Below are positions 21,003 to 35,400 of a stretch of DNA of 64,000 bases, piece by piece (the first letter of the stretch is position 1; each line of letters starts with the position of its first letter). The position numbers and the translations under genes are program-made. The stretch covers positions 20,003,328 through 20,067,327 of the forward strand of contig NC_039480.1 of NCBI RefSeq assembly GCF_003590095.1, read 5' to 3'. This DNA is from Trichoplusia ni (taxonomy: Eukaryota > Arthropoda > Insecta > Lepidoptera > Noctuidae). A model generated the notes under the pieces. It searched no databases. It was given only the letters and a program-made list of their open reading frames with translations, and was not told the origin of the DNA.

Positions 21003-22786
21003 TCAGAAACAACTTTGGCACATATCAATATTATGCTCTCGACAAATAACTTTTTTGCATTTTTTGCACGATGCATTTGCCTTTCGCCTTATTTTAGAGG
21101 GGCAGTAAGTACAGTAAGTACGTTTTTTCGTTACTGGCTCTTCAGTACTGTCATCTGATGTACCAGGCACTTCATTTGGCAAAATATTAGAGATATTATC
21201 GCGCAAATATCTCTTCAAAGTAGGAGCTTCTAAACGCTTACGCATAAACGATGACGTCAGGCTCATGTAAAGGTTTCTCATAAATTTTTTGCGACTTTGA
21301 ACCTTTTCTCCCTTGCTACTGACATTATGGCTGTATATAATAAAAGAATTTATGCAGGCAATGTTTATCATTCCGTACAATAATGCCATAGGCCACCTAT
21401 TCGTCTTCCTACTGCAGGTCATCACAGAACACATTTGGTCTAGCGTGTCCACTCCGCCTTAGTTTGATTATAATACATAACCATTTGCGGTTTACCGGTA
21501 CTTTCGTTGATAGAAGCATCCTCATCACAAGATGATAATAAGTATACCATCTTAGCTGGCTTCGGTTTATATGAGACGAGAGTAAGGGGTCCGTCAAAAC
21601 AAAACATCGATGTTCCCACTGGCCTGGAGCGACTGTTTTTCAGTACTTCCGGTATCTCGCGTTTGTTTGATCGCACGGTTCCCACAATGGTTAACTTATA
21701 CGGTTCTTGTAGTAAGTTTTTTGCCAAAGGGATTGAGGTGAACCAATTGTCACACGTAATATTACGACAACTACCGTGCACAGGCTTTGATAACTCCTTC
21801 ACGTAGTATTCACCGAGTGGTACTCCGTTGGTCTGTGTTCCTCTTCCCAAATAAGGCATTCCATTTATCATATACTTTGTACCACTGTCACACATCATGA
21901 GGATTTTTATTCCATACTTACTTGGCTTGTTTGGGATATACATCCTAAACGGACACCGTCCTCTAAAACCAAGTAACTGTTCATCTATGGTCAAATGAGC
22001 CCCTGGAGTGTAATTTTGTATGCACTGATGGATAAAGAGATCCCATATTTTTCTAACAGGAGTAAATACATCGTTTTCTCGAAGTGTGGGCCGTATACTT
22101 TTTGTCATCCATTCTAAGACATCGTATCAAAAAATCAAAACGATCACGACTCATTACAGAGACGTACACCATTGACAAAGATCGATCAAGAGGTCATCTG
22201 TGGACATGTGGTTATCTTTTCTCACTGCTGTCATTACCAGAATACCAAAGAAAGCATAGATTTCATCTTCATTCGTGTCACGAAATGTAGCACCTGTCAT
22301 AGATTCCCGACGTTTCAATGATATCTCAGCATTTGTCCATTTTACAATTTCCGAAATTATCTCATCAGTAAAAAATAGTTTGAAGCATAAAAGTGGGTCA
22401 TATATATTGCGGCACATACGCGTCGGACCTCTTTGAGATCTGACAATGTTCAGTGCAGAGACTCGGCTACGCCTCGTGGACTTTGAAGTTGACCAACAAT
22501 GTTTATTCTTACCTCTAATAGTCCTCTGTGGCAAGGTCAAGATTTTGTTAGAAGCCAATGAAGAACCTGGTTGTTCAATAACATTTTGTTCGTCTAATAT
22601 TTCACTACCGCTTGACGTTGGCTGCACTTCATGTACCTCATCTATAAACGCTTCTTCTGTATCGCTCTGGACGTCATCTTCACTTACGTGATCTGATATT
22701 TCACTGTCAGAATCCTCACCAACAAGCTCGTCATCGCTTTGCAGAAGAGCAGAGAGGATATGCTCATCGTCTAAAGAACTACCCAT
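21003..22786 (-). pseudogene. piggyBac transposase, reading frame broken by three single-base indels
   Basis: Three open segments cover the whole protein: 22154-22786 (N-terminus from ATG 22786), 21440-22108 (catalytic core) and 21003-21452 (C-terminus). The three catalytic aspartates characteristic of the family are present, in TIDEQLLGFRG, ITCDNWFTS and DTLDQM. The C-terminus has the Cys-rich zinc-binding domain (CTYCPSKIRR, then CKKCKKVICREH and CQSCF) that contacts the internal repeat. The breaks lie in short homopolymers at about 22188 (one base short), 22099-22103 (one base extra) and 21459 (one base short). The transposase would excise and insert the element at TTAA without scars. The breaks may be sequencing errors, in which case the gene is intact in life. 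Confidence 0.92.
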
Positions 22787-23079
22787 TTTATTATATATTA
22801 GTCACGATATCTATAACAAGAAAATATATATATAATAAGTTATCACGTAAGTAGAACATGAAATAACAATATAATTATCGTATGAGTTAAATCTTAAAAG
22901 TCACGTAAAAGATAATCATGCGTCATTTTGACTCACGCGGTCGTTATAGTTCAAAATCAGTGACACTTACCGCATTGACAAGCACGCCTCACGGGAGCTC
23001 CAAGCGGCGACTGAGATGTCCTAAACGCACAGCGACGGATTCGCGCTATTTAGAAAGAGAGAGCAATATTTCAAGAATG

Positions 23080-23109
23080 CATGCGTCAATTTTACGCAGA
23101 CTATCTTTT
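23080..23109 (-). repeat. piggyBac internal inverted repeat and partial terminal repeat, 5' end of the element
   Basis: The 19-bp repeat (plus strand CATGCGTCAATTTTACGCA) is followed by GACTATCTTT, where the contig ends. The short spacing matches the 5' end of piggyBac. Confidence 0.9.
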
Positions 23110-24109
23110 NNNNNNNNNNNNNNNNNNNNNNNNNNNNNNNNNNNNNNNNNNNNNNNNNNNNNNNNNNNNNNNNNNNNNNNNNNNNNNNNNNNNNNNNNNN
23201 NNNNNNNNNNNNNNNNNNNNNNNNNNNNNNNNNNNNNNNNNNNNNNNNNNNNNNNNNNNNNNNNNNNNNNNNNNNNNNNNNNNNNNNNNNNNNNNNNNNN
23301 NNNNNNNNNNNNNNNNNNNNNNNNNNNNNNNNNNNNNNNNNNNNNNNNNNNNNNNNNNNNNNNNNNNNNNNNNNNNNNNNNNNNNNNNNNNNNNNNNNNN
23401 NNNNNNNNNNNNNNNNNNNNNNNNNNNNNNNNNNNNNNNNNNNNNNNNNNNNNNNNNNNNNNNNNNNNNNNNNNNNNNNNNNNNNNNNNNNNNNNNNNNN
23501 NNNNNNNNNNNNNNNNNNNNNNNNNNNNNNNNNNNNNNNNNNNNNNNNNNNNNNNNNNNNNNNNNNNNNNNNNNNNNNNNNNNNNNNNNNNNNNNNNNNN
23601 NNNNNNNNNNNNNNNNNNNNNNNNNNNNNNNNNNNNNNNNNNNNNNNNNNNNNNNNNNNNNNNNNNNNNNNNNNNNNNNNNNNNNNNNNNNNNNNNNNNN
23701 NNNNNNNNNNNNNNNNNNNNNNNNNNNNNNNNNNNNNNNNNNNNNNNNNNNNNNNNNNNNNNNNNNNNNNNNNNNNNNNNNNNNNNNNNNNNNNNNNNNN
23801 NNNNNNNNNNNNNNNNNNNNNNNNNNNNNNNNNNNNNNNNNNNNNNNNNNNNNNNNNNNNNNNNNNNNNNNNNNNNNNNNNNNNNNNNNNNNNNNNNNNN
23901 NNNNNNNNNNNNNNNNNNNNNNNNNNNNNNNNNNNNNNNNNNNNNNNNNNNNNNNNNNNNNNNNNNNNNNNNNNNNNNNNNNNNNNNNNNNNNNNNNNNN
24001 NNNNNNNNNNNNNNNNNNNNNNNNNNNNNNNNNNNNNNNNNNNNNNNNNNNNNNNNNNNNNNNNNNNNNNNNNNNNNNNNNNNNNNNNNNNNNNNNNNNN
24101 NNNNNNNNN
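23110..24109. other. Scaffold gap of exactly 1000 N
   Basis: The round size marks an arbitrary scaffolding gap, not a measured distance. No sequence can be read here. Confidence 0.99.
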
Positions 24110-26456
24110 AAGAGCTAGTTAATAATAATGACTTTAAAAGTTCATAATATACACTTTACCGGCGTTTTTCGAAAGGCTAATCAATGTCCCTATAGGATAG
24201 TTATTCTATTACTTACTGCCATTGGCTGAAGAATTAGATTAAAAAAACCAATTGAAAAGCTTCAAAATCTGACAGACAACACGTTGACCAACCTATCAAA
24301 AAGCCGTGATCAGAACATAATATAGAAAATCAATATTGCAACATTAAAATAATATTAAAAACAAAATATACAAATAACAAAATGAGTTCATAAATTTTTG
24401 GTTGACAATACTTAAAATTATTTTACAAAACGTTTAAAACGGTGTTTTAAACTTTGCTATCATTATTGTCTTTTATAGCCAATGGTAGATAGGAAATTAT
24501 CAAATGATTTCGCTTTGGGTTGAGCGGAAGGGAGTGTCAGACTTCTACTGACTAAAACCCACCCCTGTTCCTTTCTTTGCCCTTCGTGTACACGGTAACA
24601 CTTTCGGACCAAACCGCTGCCCCCGGCAGCAAAAGCTCAAAAAAATATAATATAGGTACCACAACTTTTCACACAACGCCATCTAGTCTCAAACTAAGCA
24701 AGCTTGTATTATGAGTACTAGACAACTGATAAATATACTTATATATTCTTAATACATACATTATATAGATAAATTACACCCAGACAAGTAACAATGATCG
24801 TGCTCATTATACAATCATATGTCCTGAGTGGGAATCGAACCACAACCTCTAGTTAAACAGTCATGGCCAGGACGTGGTTTGGGCGATGAGCACTATCTTT
24901 TATTCTGTGTCTAATAGTTGTGGAATGCATGTTTTCCGTAATATTAGCTTAAGATTGAAACACCGTTTTAAATAGTTTTCAAGTATAAAAAATCACTTTT
25001 TAATAAAAATATATTAATTTTGTCATATGAGTGCTTAACTACGATCTAATACAATTTAGAATATTATTAAAATGAGTAAAACATTATTTTAATTCTAAAT
25101 ACTTTTTTTTTGCTAAATTTTGTCATTATATTAGGAATACATGTTTGAAAAAGCTGTTTACCCTCTGTCCGTTTTTGGAATAAACTTTTGACAGGTCGTA
25201 AAATTTACCAACACTTTACCGACACGATTTAAAGTGAATACAACTTTAGGCTGAAAATTCGCTTTTAATTTTCGTCCGTCTCAAGGTTAAAATTACAAAA
25301 CTGTCAAAAGGTTTTTCTAAAACGGATGGAGTATATTTGCGAATACCTAATTTTAACTACTCTATATCATTTAAAAACACATAAAAGCTTCCAATCAGTT
25401 AATATTTGCAATTTACAATTTGAAAAATTCAATACTCAGACAGGATTTGAACCTGCACCATAAGTCGTGTCACGTTGCAATAAACAAAGTCTTGGTAAGT
25501 AATCTGTAGCTTAGTTGATAAAGGGTCTGGCATATAACCAAGAGTCACAGGTTCAAGTCCCGACCAAGGTATAATTTTTCCATTGTAATTCGGCCCTAAT
25601 TTAGTTACACTCAAAATTATATCACACATATTTAAATTAGCTGCATATTAATTAAAGGCAATTAATAAGGAATACAGGAAACCTCATCTAAAAGCTATGT
25701 AATACGTATAGTGTCGCAACTAATGGAACCATGCGGTTACCCATCTAAATCCAAACCTCGGCTCAGGTAGCTTAACGTTTCTTTAATTAGATATCATGGC
25801 ATTAATGAGGTTTTACTGCTGTAACTGGGTATAAAAGTAGTTACGATCACCCATCCAAATCCCAACCTAGACTTGTACTGTCTTAACAGTGGTGAGTGAA
25901 CGCAGCAACTGGAAGGTCTTTGGTAAGTCACCCATCCATATTGAAACCTCGGATAGCGCTGCTTAACCTACACTACCGGATATAGAATATTAGTCCTACT
26001 AAAATGCAGCAAAACAAGACAATCTACACCACAATTACGTTTAATATCTGTGACTTTGTGATCATAGTAAATAGACGTTATGCTAGTTACTGTCGACCCA
26101 TCCACTTCTATACCTCGTTCCCCTTCAGCTTACTGTCACTGGTGTAGTGCGGCTTTTCAACCTACAGGATATTATTACTGATTATTTTAAAATGTTGCTA
26201 CACGAAAAGCAACACAAGCTTATTGTGCCAGTAAAAACTGGTAATTACAGTTAGTTATTGCCGACCCATCCACTTCTATACCTCGTACAGCTCGCTTTAA
26301 CCTACGCTACACTTTATTAAAACGCAGTAACCACGAGATGAAAATTTAAGACGTGACCACTAGACCGACAGGCCCGCCTGAAGATGATGATGATGATGAT
26401 GATGATGATATTATTATCGGGTACCCCATCCGGTTCCATAGCTCGCTCCGCCCCGC

Positions 26457-29400
26457 TCACTGCCGCTGGCGCAGCGCGGGTGTGCGGGCGCGGACCGCGC
26501 GGACGTGTGCGGGCGCTGCAGGCGCGAGGCCGCGCGCGCCGCCGGGGCCGCGCTGTACGACAGGTAGCGGTCCGACAGGTCCGGGGGCTCTAGCTGTACG
26601 GTACACACAAATTATATTTATTTACAACGAAAGATTATTTATTTCAAAGATCATTCTCGACCTGCAACGTTCCCGTCGCTCTAGATAGAAAATGATCCCT
26701 TAGGGATCCCGGTAACATAAAAGGGGATAAAAACTATCCTGTGTACTAATCAAGGTTATTAAACTACCCGTTTCCCGCGGTTTCACCCGCGTAGTGTTTT
26801 TCTTTTTTTTTTCGTTGCCACTCTATTTTTCCATATTCCTCACCGTGAAACCTTTCCTTGGACCTGGACTTTCAAGAATATTTCAAGACCAAAATTAGCC
26901 AAATCGAGCAATTTAGATATAGCGAGACTACCGAACAGCATTCATTTATATGTTAAAGAAGAAGATATCATTATCATCGGCCTAGCCTTTTCCCAACTAT
27001 GTTGGAATCGGCTTCCAGTTTCCAATGTGAAATATAATCATATCTCAAGTGACACTGACATGTTTATGCGCGGCGGTGTGTTGCGGGCTGTGGTGAGGCG
27101 CGCTCATGTTGTTCCCGGTGTACGCGACGCACTTCACTTGCCACTCGCCCAGCTGCTCGTTCCAGTGGACGTACTGCTCGATCAGGGCCTGAGGGACAAA
27201 ATAAATATATAGAATTTATTCAATAGGATGAAATTTTTGGTTTTATATGCCAATTTTTCTTTTTTTGAGTCCTGGTTAGTTTAGAATTTAATCCTTGTGT
27301 CGCGGGGCGGTATCAATTTTTCGCTAAATTTTTGATCGTTAAAAAGATCGCACAAAGAGTACGATTTTTCGCTTGTTTTTATACACTCACTTTCCTGTTT
27401 GTTTGTCGTTCCGGTTGGATTTTTGAAAACTCAATTTTGAGGCACTTCCCTCGAAATAAAATAGCTAAAATTTTCAGGGTAGCTTCAAACCCAATGACAT
27501 TGCAATTTACAACTGTTAAAAAGGCTAGACCGGAAATTTGGGTTTTTAGATATTTTAAATCAAAACCTCACCTGATACTCCTTCGGTATATACGAGTCCA
27601 GGACCAAGTCCGCCAACTGGATCTCTCTCTTCAAGGACCTGACGGAGTCCAGGATGCCCTCCATCTCTCTCTGCTGTTCCCGCTGCTGGTCAGCCAGCTC
27701 TGCCTTGGCGGAGTTGAGGAGTTGCACAGCTCTCTTCAGCTTCCTACTCTTGGCTGCACTTTCCTCTTGAAGACTAGAGTAACGCTCTTCGAGATCCAGA
27801 CGTTCAGCCTGAAATTAAATAAAGTTATTTAATAATTCAATTTTGGTTTTAATATCCGACCGACCGCGCTCACGCCCTACCCCGCCGGTCCTATCACCCT
27901 GCCCCCCCCTCACCTCTTTCTTTCTGCAGGTCTTCCTGCAGGCGCAGCTCGTTGAGTTTCCTCAGCTCCAGCTCCCGCGCGGCCTGCTCCAGCAGCCGCC
28001 GCTGGGCGTCAGCCTTGTCCAGGAGGTTCTCTCCGCCACGAGGACCTTGGACTCCAGCCGTTGGAGCTTGTCTTTGAGTTCTTCTTGCTGTTTTCTGTGA
28101 AAAATAGATTAGATATGCTTAAATAAAATGACGGTATAATCGTATACAATAACTAGCTATTGAAAGACTAAGACAAGATTTGGACTCCGGTTGGGTCCGA
28201 AACTAGTCGGGCTAACCCGATAAATACGCGTGAGTAAACCGTTACACATCATTTATAATGGTTTGCAGTATACAGAGGATGTTACATGTTAACACAAGTT
28301 CAGCATATTTTATCATTATTAAATGACATGTTCGAGACGTCGGTGACACAATAACGAGGCTGAAGTGGAGCTGGGCGGCCACTTGGCCAGAGGAAGTGAT
28401 GCAGGTGGACTAAGGCGGTGACAGGATGGTGGCCAAGACAAGGCAAAAGAAGCGTCGGTCGTCCGGAGCAAGATGGGTCGAAGACATTATATCAAAGGTC
28501 TCGGGTCGAGTCTGGATGAGGCTAGCACAGGACCGTAGAAATTGGCAACGAAAAAGGGGAGGCCTATGTCCAGCAGAGGGAGGATAAAGGCTGTGGCTGA
28601 TGATGATGATGAAATGACATGTAATATTTGCTTGCACCTACTCAAATAACATTATTTTATTGACGCGGGCCTGCCCGCTACAAATTAAAAATGTTCCCAC
28701 GGTAACATAAAATCAGGATAAAAACTATAATGAGTGTTAATTAATCCTGGTTATAAACTATCTGTGTACCAAAGTTACGTCTAAATCCGTTCAGTGGTTA
28801 TTGAGTGAAAGCGGATCAAACTTTCGCGTTTATAATATGAGTAGGATAAATATTACAATGAACATGAATCAGTTTGTGTATGTGTATCACTCACTTGGTC
28901 CTCTGTAGTTCTGCTTTCTTCTCTTCTAGAACTTTGCGGGCAGATGGGCCTTCTCCCTGTTGAGTTTTTCCTAAAAGCAAACAAAACAATTATCTAGGTA
29001 TCATGAACAAAACTCAACATTCTTAAGCAAATACCAATATTCTGTTCCCGAATAAATTTACTTCGAAGAAAAATCAAGTAGACTGCACGGATAGCCGAGT
29101 GGTTGAGGTGTGCTCGAGTTGTCGTGGGTTCGATCCCGCGTAAGATGACCGTACATTCTTGTGATCCACGAATGCTTGTCCTGAGTCTGGATATCTTTGT
29201 GCTTGTGACTTGTATATTTGTGAAACTCTTTCAACACAAGGATTGTGGCATTGAGACACAGTGCAACTAGAGTCATCATTGTAACGTTCGAAAATGCCTG
29301 GAAAAACGGCCTATTTGATTTATTTTTTTTGATTCTGATTCTGAGTGGGCAAATTATTTTTTAATAATGCAGTATCTCCCACCTTCTCCTCTCGCCTCAT

Positions 29401-32400
29401 CCTGCGGCGCATCTTCTTCTCGTCCGGGTCGAGCGCGTCCAGCTCGGGCTCCGTCAGGGTGTCGTCTGAACAACTCCTCGTCGAGATCTCCTCCTCCTCG
29501 CCTTCCTCATCCACTTCTTCTGTTAATGAGAGTAGAATATATATTTTCACACGTTTTTATACACTCACTTTTTTATTTAAAGATGTTTTTAACTGTCGTA
29601 TTTCAATATAGTACTTGAAGCCTGCATGTCATGAAAAAATTCATGACTTTTTAAGCTCCCATATTAAAAAAACACTGCGGAAAACCCTCTGTGCGAGGAG
29701 GGTCACATGTTCGATCCCAAGCTGTATCCACGAATGCTTGCTCTAAGATTGAGAGTCCTTGTGCACGTGATTTAAATTTTTGTGAAAACTGCGAAACAAG
29801 GATTAAATTCCTTTGTGCTGTTTTAAATCAGCAAATTAATAAAAATAACTAAGTTATAATATCATTCTTCATCTCTATAATACTCCTTCAGGTTAGAGAG
29901 ATAGCAAGAGTCTTATCAGCGATCAAAACATTTTGCCACGAAAGTAAATCAATAAATAAATATTCCAAGTTTGTCTGTAAAGTATTAATAGTTAATATGC
30001 TCACCATTCGTACACTCATCCAGCTGTTTCTTAAGCTGATCAATCTCCTGCTGGAATCTAGAAAGAAAAACAGTTTTAGTGGTTTAACGGAAATATCATT
30101 TAACTCCTTCTGTTGAAAATTGACTTGTAAAAGTAAGTTAAGCTGCAAATAATCATAAATTTCCAATTAATTTTACCAACAGCCTTACAGGGCCTCGATT
30201 CTGCTGTTTACAATGGCCGATAAATGAATGGAAATAGGGTTTTTGACTAAATCTAATACTTAAAATCTTCTTTAGTCTATCAGACACATTTCTGATTTTC
30301 ATTTTAGCACATAATTCTAAATGAAAGAAGGATTGAAACATCACTTGCTAGCAAAAAGAGTACTGGTAAGTGACGTCACACGACATTTTGAATGACTATC
30401 CCTTGCATTTGTTGTTTACAGAAATAAAATAAAATTGCGTTGTCCAATAGTTTTTGGAAATCTCGGACTAAATAGATTTCGTTTGTAAATATATTGTAAA
30501 TTGGGAGATTAGGCCCAGCAGTGGGACAGTGGGCTTACCTAGTGAGCAGCGCGTCCCCAGGCTCGCTGTTGACATGCGTCTTGTTCTCAATGTTCTTGGC
30601 GCGGTTCGCGTACCGGAGAGTGCTTATAGTTTCCACGTAGTTTGTGTCAGCTGGTCCGATGGTTGCGATCTGTTCAAATACGACCAATATTATAAATACT
30701 ATTAATATTTTGATAGTAACCATCGTGAGAATGATTCATTATTAAATGATGTAGCGGTTTACTCACGCGTATTTATCGGAGTCGCCGCGTCAGCTCATGA
30801 TTAAGGACTCCAGTTGGGTATTGAAACTAGTCGGGCGATCGATAAATACGCATAACGCATTTTGATAGTAACTATCGTAAAAGATTAATTATTAAATAAT
30901 CGGGCAATCCCGATAAATACGCGTGAGTAAACCTTCGCATCATTTAATAATCCTACTATTATTATAAAGGCGAACGTATGTGTGTATGGATGCATTTTTT
31001 TCCAATTGAACCTGGGGAGGAAATAATAATAAATTTCTCAAATTTCACACAACGCCATCTATTATCTAAATATACAAACTTTGTAAGTTAAGGAATACTA
31101 GACAACTGACAACATAAATAAATTACAACCAGACATAGAACAAATGATCATGCACAACACACATTTGTAGTGGGTTGGAATCGAACAAACGACCTCCAAA
31201 ATCCATATCATCTTTCTTCGTCATGAAATTGACCAAGCAAAAATTTTTATCAGTAACGTGTCCTTCGCCATTTGCCCAATTTTCACGACCTGTCAAAAGG
31301 TTACTCTTAAAACGGACACTCAACTCACCATAACGGTCTTGGAGTTGCCTCCAAGCGAGTCCTGAAGCAACCTGGTGAGCTTGGAGTTCCTGTACGGTAT
31401 GTGAGTGGACTTCCCGTCGACCAGCGCTGAGATCACGTTGCCCAACACCGAGAGGGATTGGTTGATCTTGGTTGCTTCTTTGAGACGAGTGCCCGTTGCG
31501 TGCGTCTTGCTTTGGCGTTCTGAACCCTGTGGGGTGGGGGATAGAGTTGGGTTTCGTGTGTCTTAGGTGGTATTATATATTATAGTATTTATATATAACT
31601 AGCTGACCCAGCAAATATTTTGCCTAATAAAAGGACACATGATAATAAATTAAAAACAAAAAAAAATACGTCAAAAAAAAAATTGTGTGGGCAACCCTTA
31701 TCACTTAGGGGTATAAAAAATAGATGTTGGCCGATTCTCAGACCTACTGTATACGCATATAAAATTTGGTAAAAATCGGTTAAGCCTTTTCGGAGGAGTA
31801 CGGTTACTAACATCGTGAAACGGGAATTTTATGTATTAGATTTGCCGTTTCCATGCCAATTAATTTGAACGTTGCCGATTTATAAACAAAGTGCGTTTTG
31901 CTATCTAATCATCTTATTATTTACGACCTTTTTGTACATCAATGAAGTTTAAACGTTACCGCTTAGTTAATAGTGTTCTTTTTCCTATACACGCATCGTA
32001 TTAATTACGACCTTTTTGTAAAATACAGCTTCACGAAGTATTACTCAAGCTGTTAATTTAATTTGAACCTTGCCACCAGATTAATAAGGTCCAGTTTCCC
32101 CTAACTAAACACCATCTTCCCAATCTTGCCAACCTAATTTTGGCCTCTCTTTGCTCGCTTCATGGGAATGAAGAAAACCCACCATAGCTAATAGCCTAAA
32201 GTTGCCATTGCAATTCGAACCTTACAGCTAATGAACAAGGTCTATTATTCCCATGTTTCTGATCTTTAGACACCCAGACTTATCATTGCAATTTGAACCT
32301 TCCCGCGATATCAACAAGATACATTTTCCTATCTACACAGCTTACTACTCTCAACCTATACCTATGTAAAACACAGGCCAACATAGATCCTAAAGTTATC

Positions 32401-35400
32401 ATTGAAATTTACACCTTACCACCAATTCACAAGATGCATTTCCAAATTAACCTCCTTACTTTTAAAAAACTAGTGAGAACAAATCCTAATAGTTGTCATT
32501 ACAATTTGAACCTTACCGCAAGATCAACAAGGTGCAGTTTCCCCATCTTGACGTGCATCTTGCCGTCTCCCCCCTTCTTGCTGCTCTCGACAGTGATGGA
32601 GAATATCGCGTGCGAGCGAGAGCTCTCTGTGTTCATGGCCGTCGCTCCAATATGGCGGTTCTTGTTGCCAACTGCCATTATTTTCTCTAATTCATCCGCA
32701 TTGTGAACTACATAGCCTAGAAATGAAGAAAAAAGAGTTTAATAGGAATATTGACAAAAGTCAACCAGTCTTACCAAGGGGTATCGTGTTGCCCAGGTAA
32801 CTGGGTTGAGGAGGTCAGATAGGCAGTCGCTCCTTGTAAAACAGTGGTACTTAGCTGATACCGGTAACACTGAAAGCCGACCGGAACATAGTTGGGAAAA
32901 GGCTAGGCCGATGATGATTGACAGAAATTATACTAAGGGGTATAGGTCTATTATCATGGACACCCGCTGCCTTGGAGGGGAAACGGGTACTGTCAGACCC
33001 TTACTGACTAATCCTGAACCGTCGTGCTACGTCATCCGCGTTTTTGTGTCGGTGTATGGCAAAGCGTTGCAATGCTCCGTACATAGGAGTGATGGTCTAT
33101 TGGTAAGACTGTTAGACTGATAATTCATAGGTCATAGGTGCGAAACCCGGCTTGCGTGCTGTTTTTTTATAATTCCTGTGTGTACAATATACTTATTATT
33201 ACTTGCCAGAAACGGTCAAGGCAACGGCACCGTTAGAAAACCGGCACTATTCGTATTCTCTTAAGCATTTTGCTAATATTTTTGCTATATCATTCATCGG
33301 ATATTTTAAACAGCTGATTTGGGGCCCCGTTGTCTAGTACTCATAATGCAAACTCTGCTTAGTTTGACACTAGATGGCGCTGTGATAGTTTTAGAATATT
33401 AATCATTATCATCAGCCTATAGCTGTCCACTGCTGGACATAGGCTCTCCATACGTTCTCCAGCACGACCGGTTTATTGCCACCTGCGTCCAACGAGGCCC
33501 AGCGGCTTTGTAGAATATTAATAATAATTATTATACCTGTGAGATCTTTGACGAACACGCCTATATCCGGCCTCTCCTTGACCTCCAGACTCTGGTGAGG
33601 GTTGTTGCCGAGCAGGTCGCGAACCTCCTCGTTGTAGATCTCCAAGTACGTGACGCACACCAAGAACCTGAAGGTAGAAGAGATGGGAATGATGATTAAG
33701 GGTTTCTCATAGAATCCCAGCTCGCTAGTGTCTATATTTACGAAAAGGTTGGTCCGCTTATTAATATGATGGGCGCCTAGAAACCTATTCGTACGGAACC
33801 CTCATTGTCGCGCTTCTGACACTCACTTAACTTTTTTTTTATATTTACGTTAAGACCAGTCCTTGCCGTATCAACAGTAATAAAATCAAAATCAAAAGGT
33901 TTTTATTTCAAATAGGCCGTTTTCCAAGCAGGTGTTTAATATGTGTGTACATAGTGTTATCATAAGAAAGTCTTCAATTTAAAAGAAAAAAAAACGCCTT
34001 CCGCTCTAAGGAATTTGAACCTTTTGTCGCGGGGTGTTTCACAAACATACAATTCACATGCACAAAGACACCCAGACTCAGAACAAGCATTCGTGGATCA
34101 CACAAATGCTTGTCCTACGGGGATCGAACTAACACGTCACGCACCATGAGTTTGGCGTGATGACCTCAACCACTCGGCTATCCGTGCAGTCGATGGATTT
34201 GGATTAACTATTTGTGTGCTTGGCCAAGGTCCGATTTTTCAATCAGTATTTTAAATACATACTAGCTGACCCAGCAAACGTTGTTTTGCCTAATATATTT
34301 TTTAGTTGTATATATTTTTAATGACACATTAAAAAAAAAAAAAAAAAAAAAAAACAATTTCGTCCAAAAACTAAAATTTTTTTTTTTGTGTGAGTAACCC
34401 TTATCTCTTAGGGGTATGAAAAATAGATATTGTTCTATTCTCAGACCTACCCAATATGTATACAAAACTTCATAAAAATCGCTCGAACTGGTACGGTAAC
34501 TAACATCGTGACACGGGAATTTTATATATTAGACTAGCTGTTGCCCGCGACTTCGTCCCCGTGGGTAGAAGATATAAGTTATGATTTAGGTATACCTACC
34601 TGCCCGGTTTTTTTCACATTTTCCATTATATCTTAGCTCCTATTAGTCGCAGCGTGATGGTTTATAGCCTAAAGCCTTCCTCGATAAATGGTCTATTCAA
34701 CACAAAAAGAATTTTTCAATTTGGACCAGTAGATCCTGAGATTAGCGCGTTCAAACAAACAAACAAACAAACAAACAAAATCTTCAGCTTTATATATTAG
34801 TAAGTATAAGTATAAGTATATAGATATGTATACATACATTGAGGTTTTCGTACAAATAGGCCTAAAAAATATCAGTCTGGTGACCAATAAATTTGTTACC
34901 TATGACTTAACTTGTCCTCAAACAAATTAATAGCTACGTAAAAACCGTTGGTTATTCCATCTTTATTTTTACTCATTGCTGTAGCGGTAACTGAAATATA
35001 TAATCTGTGCATTTCATCTGTCTAGCTATCACGCTTTATGCAATATAGTTTGGGGACAAACAGAGGAGCCTCAGCAATAGAGTTCAGTTTTTCCCGCATT
35101 TTCATAAACCCACTTTCTTGTTTGTTTGCATGTTTGTGGTTCCGGTTGGATTTTTGTAACTCAATATTGAGGCACTTCCCAATAAGTTAGCAGGCTGAAA
35201 TTTTTAGGGTAGCTTCAAACCCGATGACAATGCAATTTACAACTATCATATGAAAACTAACAAAATTGACATTCAAAAACGTGGGTAAGTGGGTATTTAG
35301 ATTTTTTAATCTATTAATTTTTACCATTTAATTACTGATCCCCAAACACTTGAAATAATGCCTTCTCACATATTTACTAATAATTCATTCAAACATTAGA

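Larger units (their letters stand above)
20641..23109 (-). mobile_element. piggyBac element, near-canonical, cut by the contig end
   Basis: The left edge is TTAA (20641-20644) followed by CCCTAGAAAGATA, the piggyBac terminal repeat. The internal 19-bp repeat TGCGTAAAATTGACGCATG occurs at 20689-20707 and inverted at 23080-23098. The contig stops at 23109, a few bases short of the other CCCTAG/TTAA end. Completed with the expected terminus, the element would be about 2.47 kb, matching the canonical length. It sits in what should be the large 5' intron of KIF3A, in the same orientation. The allele without it is seen at 38842-38845. Confidence 0.96.

Noticed and set aside
22918..24147. Long open frames running through the N gap
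   Set aside because: They consist almost entirely of unknown bases and have no meaning.
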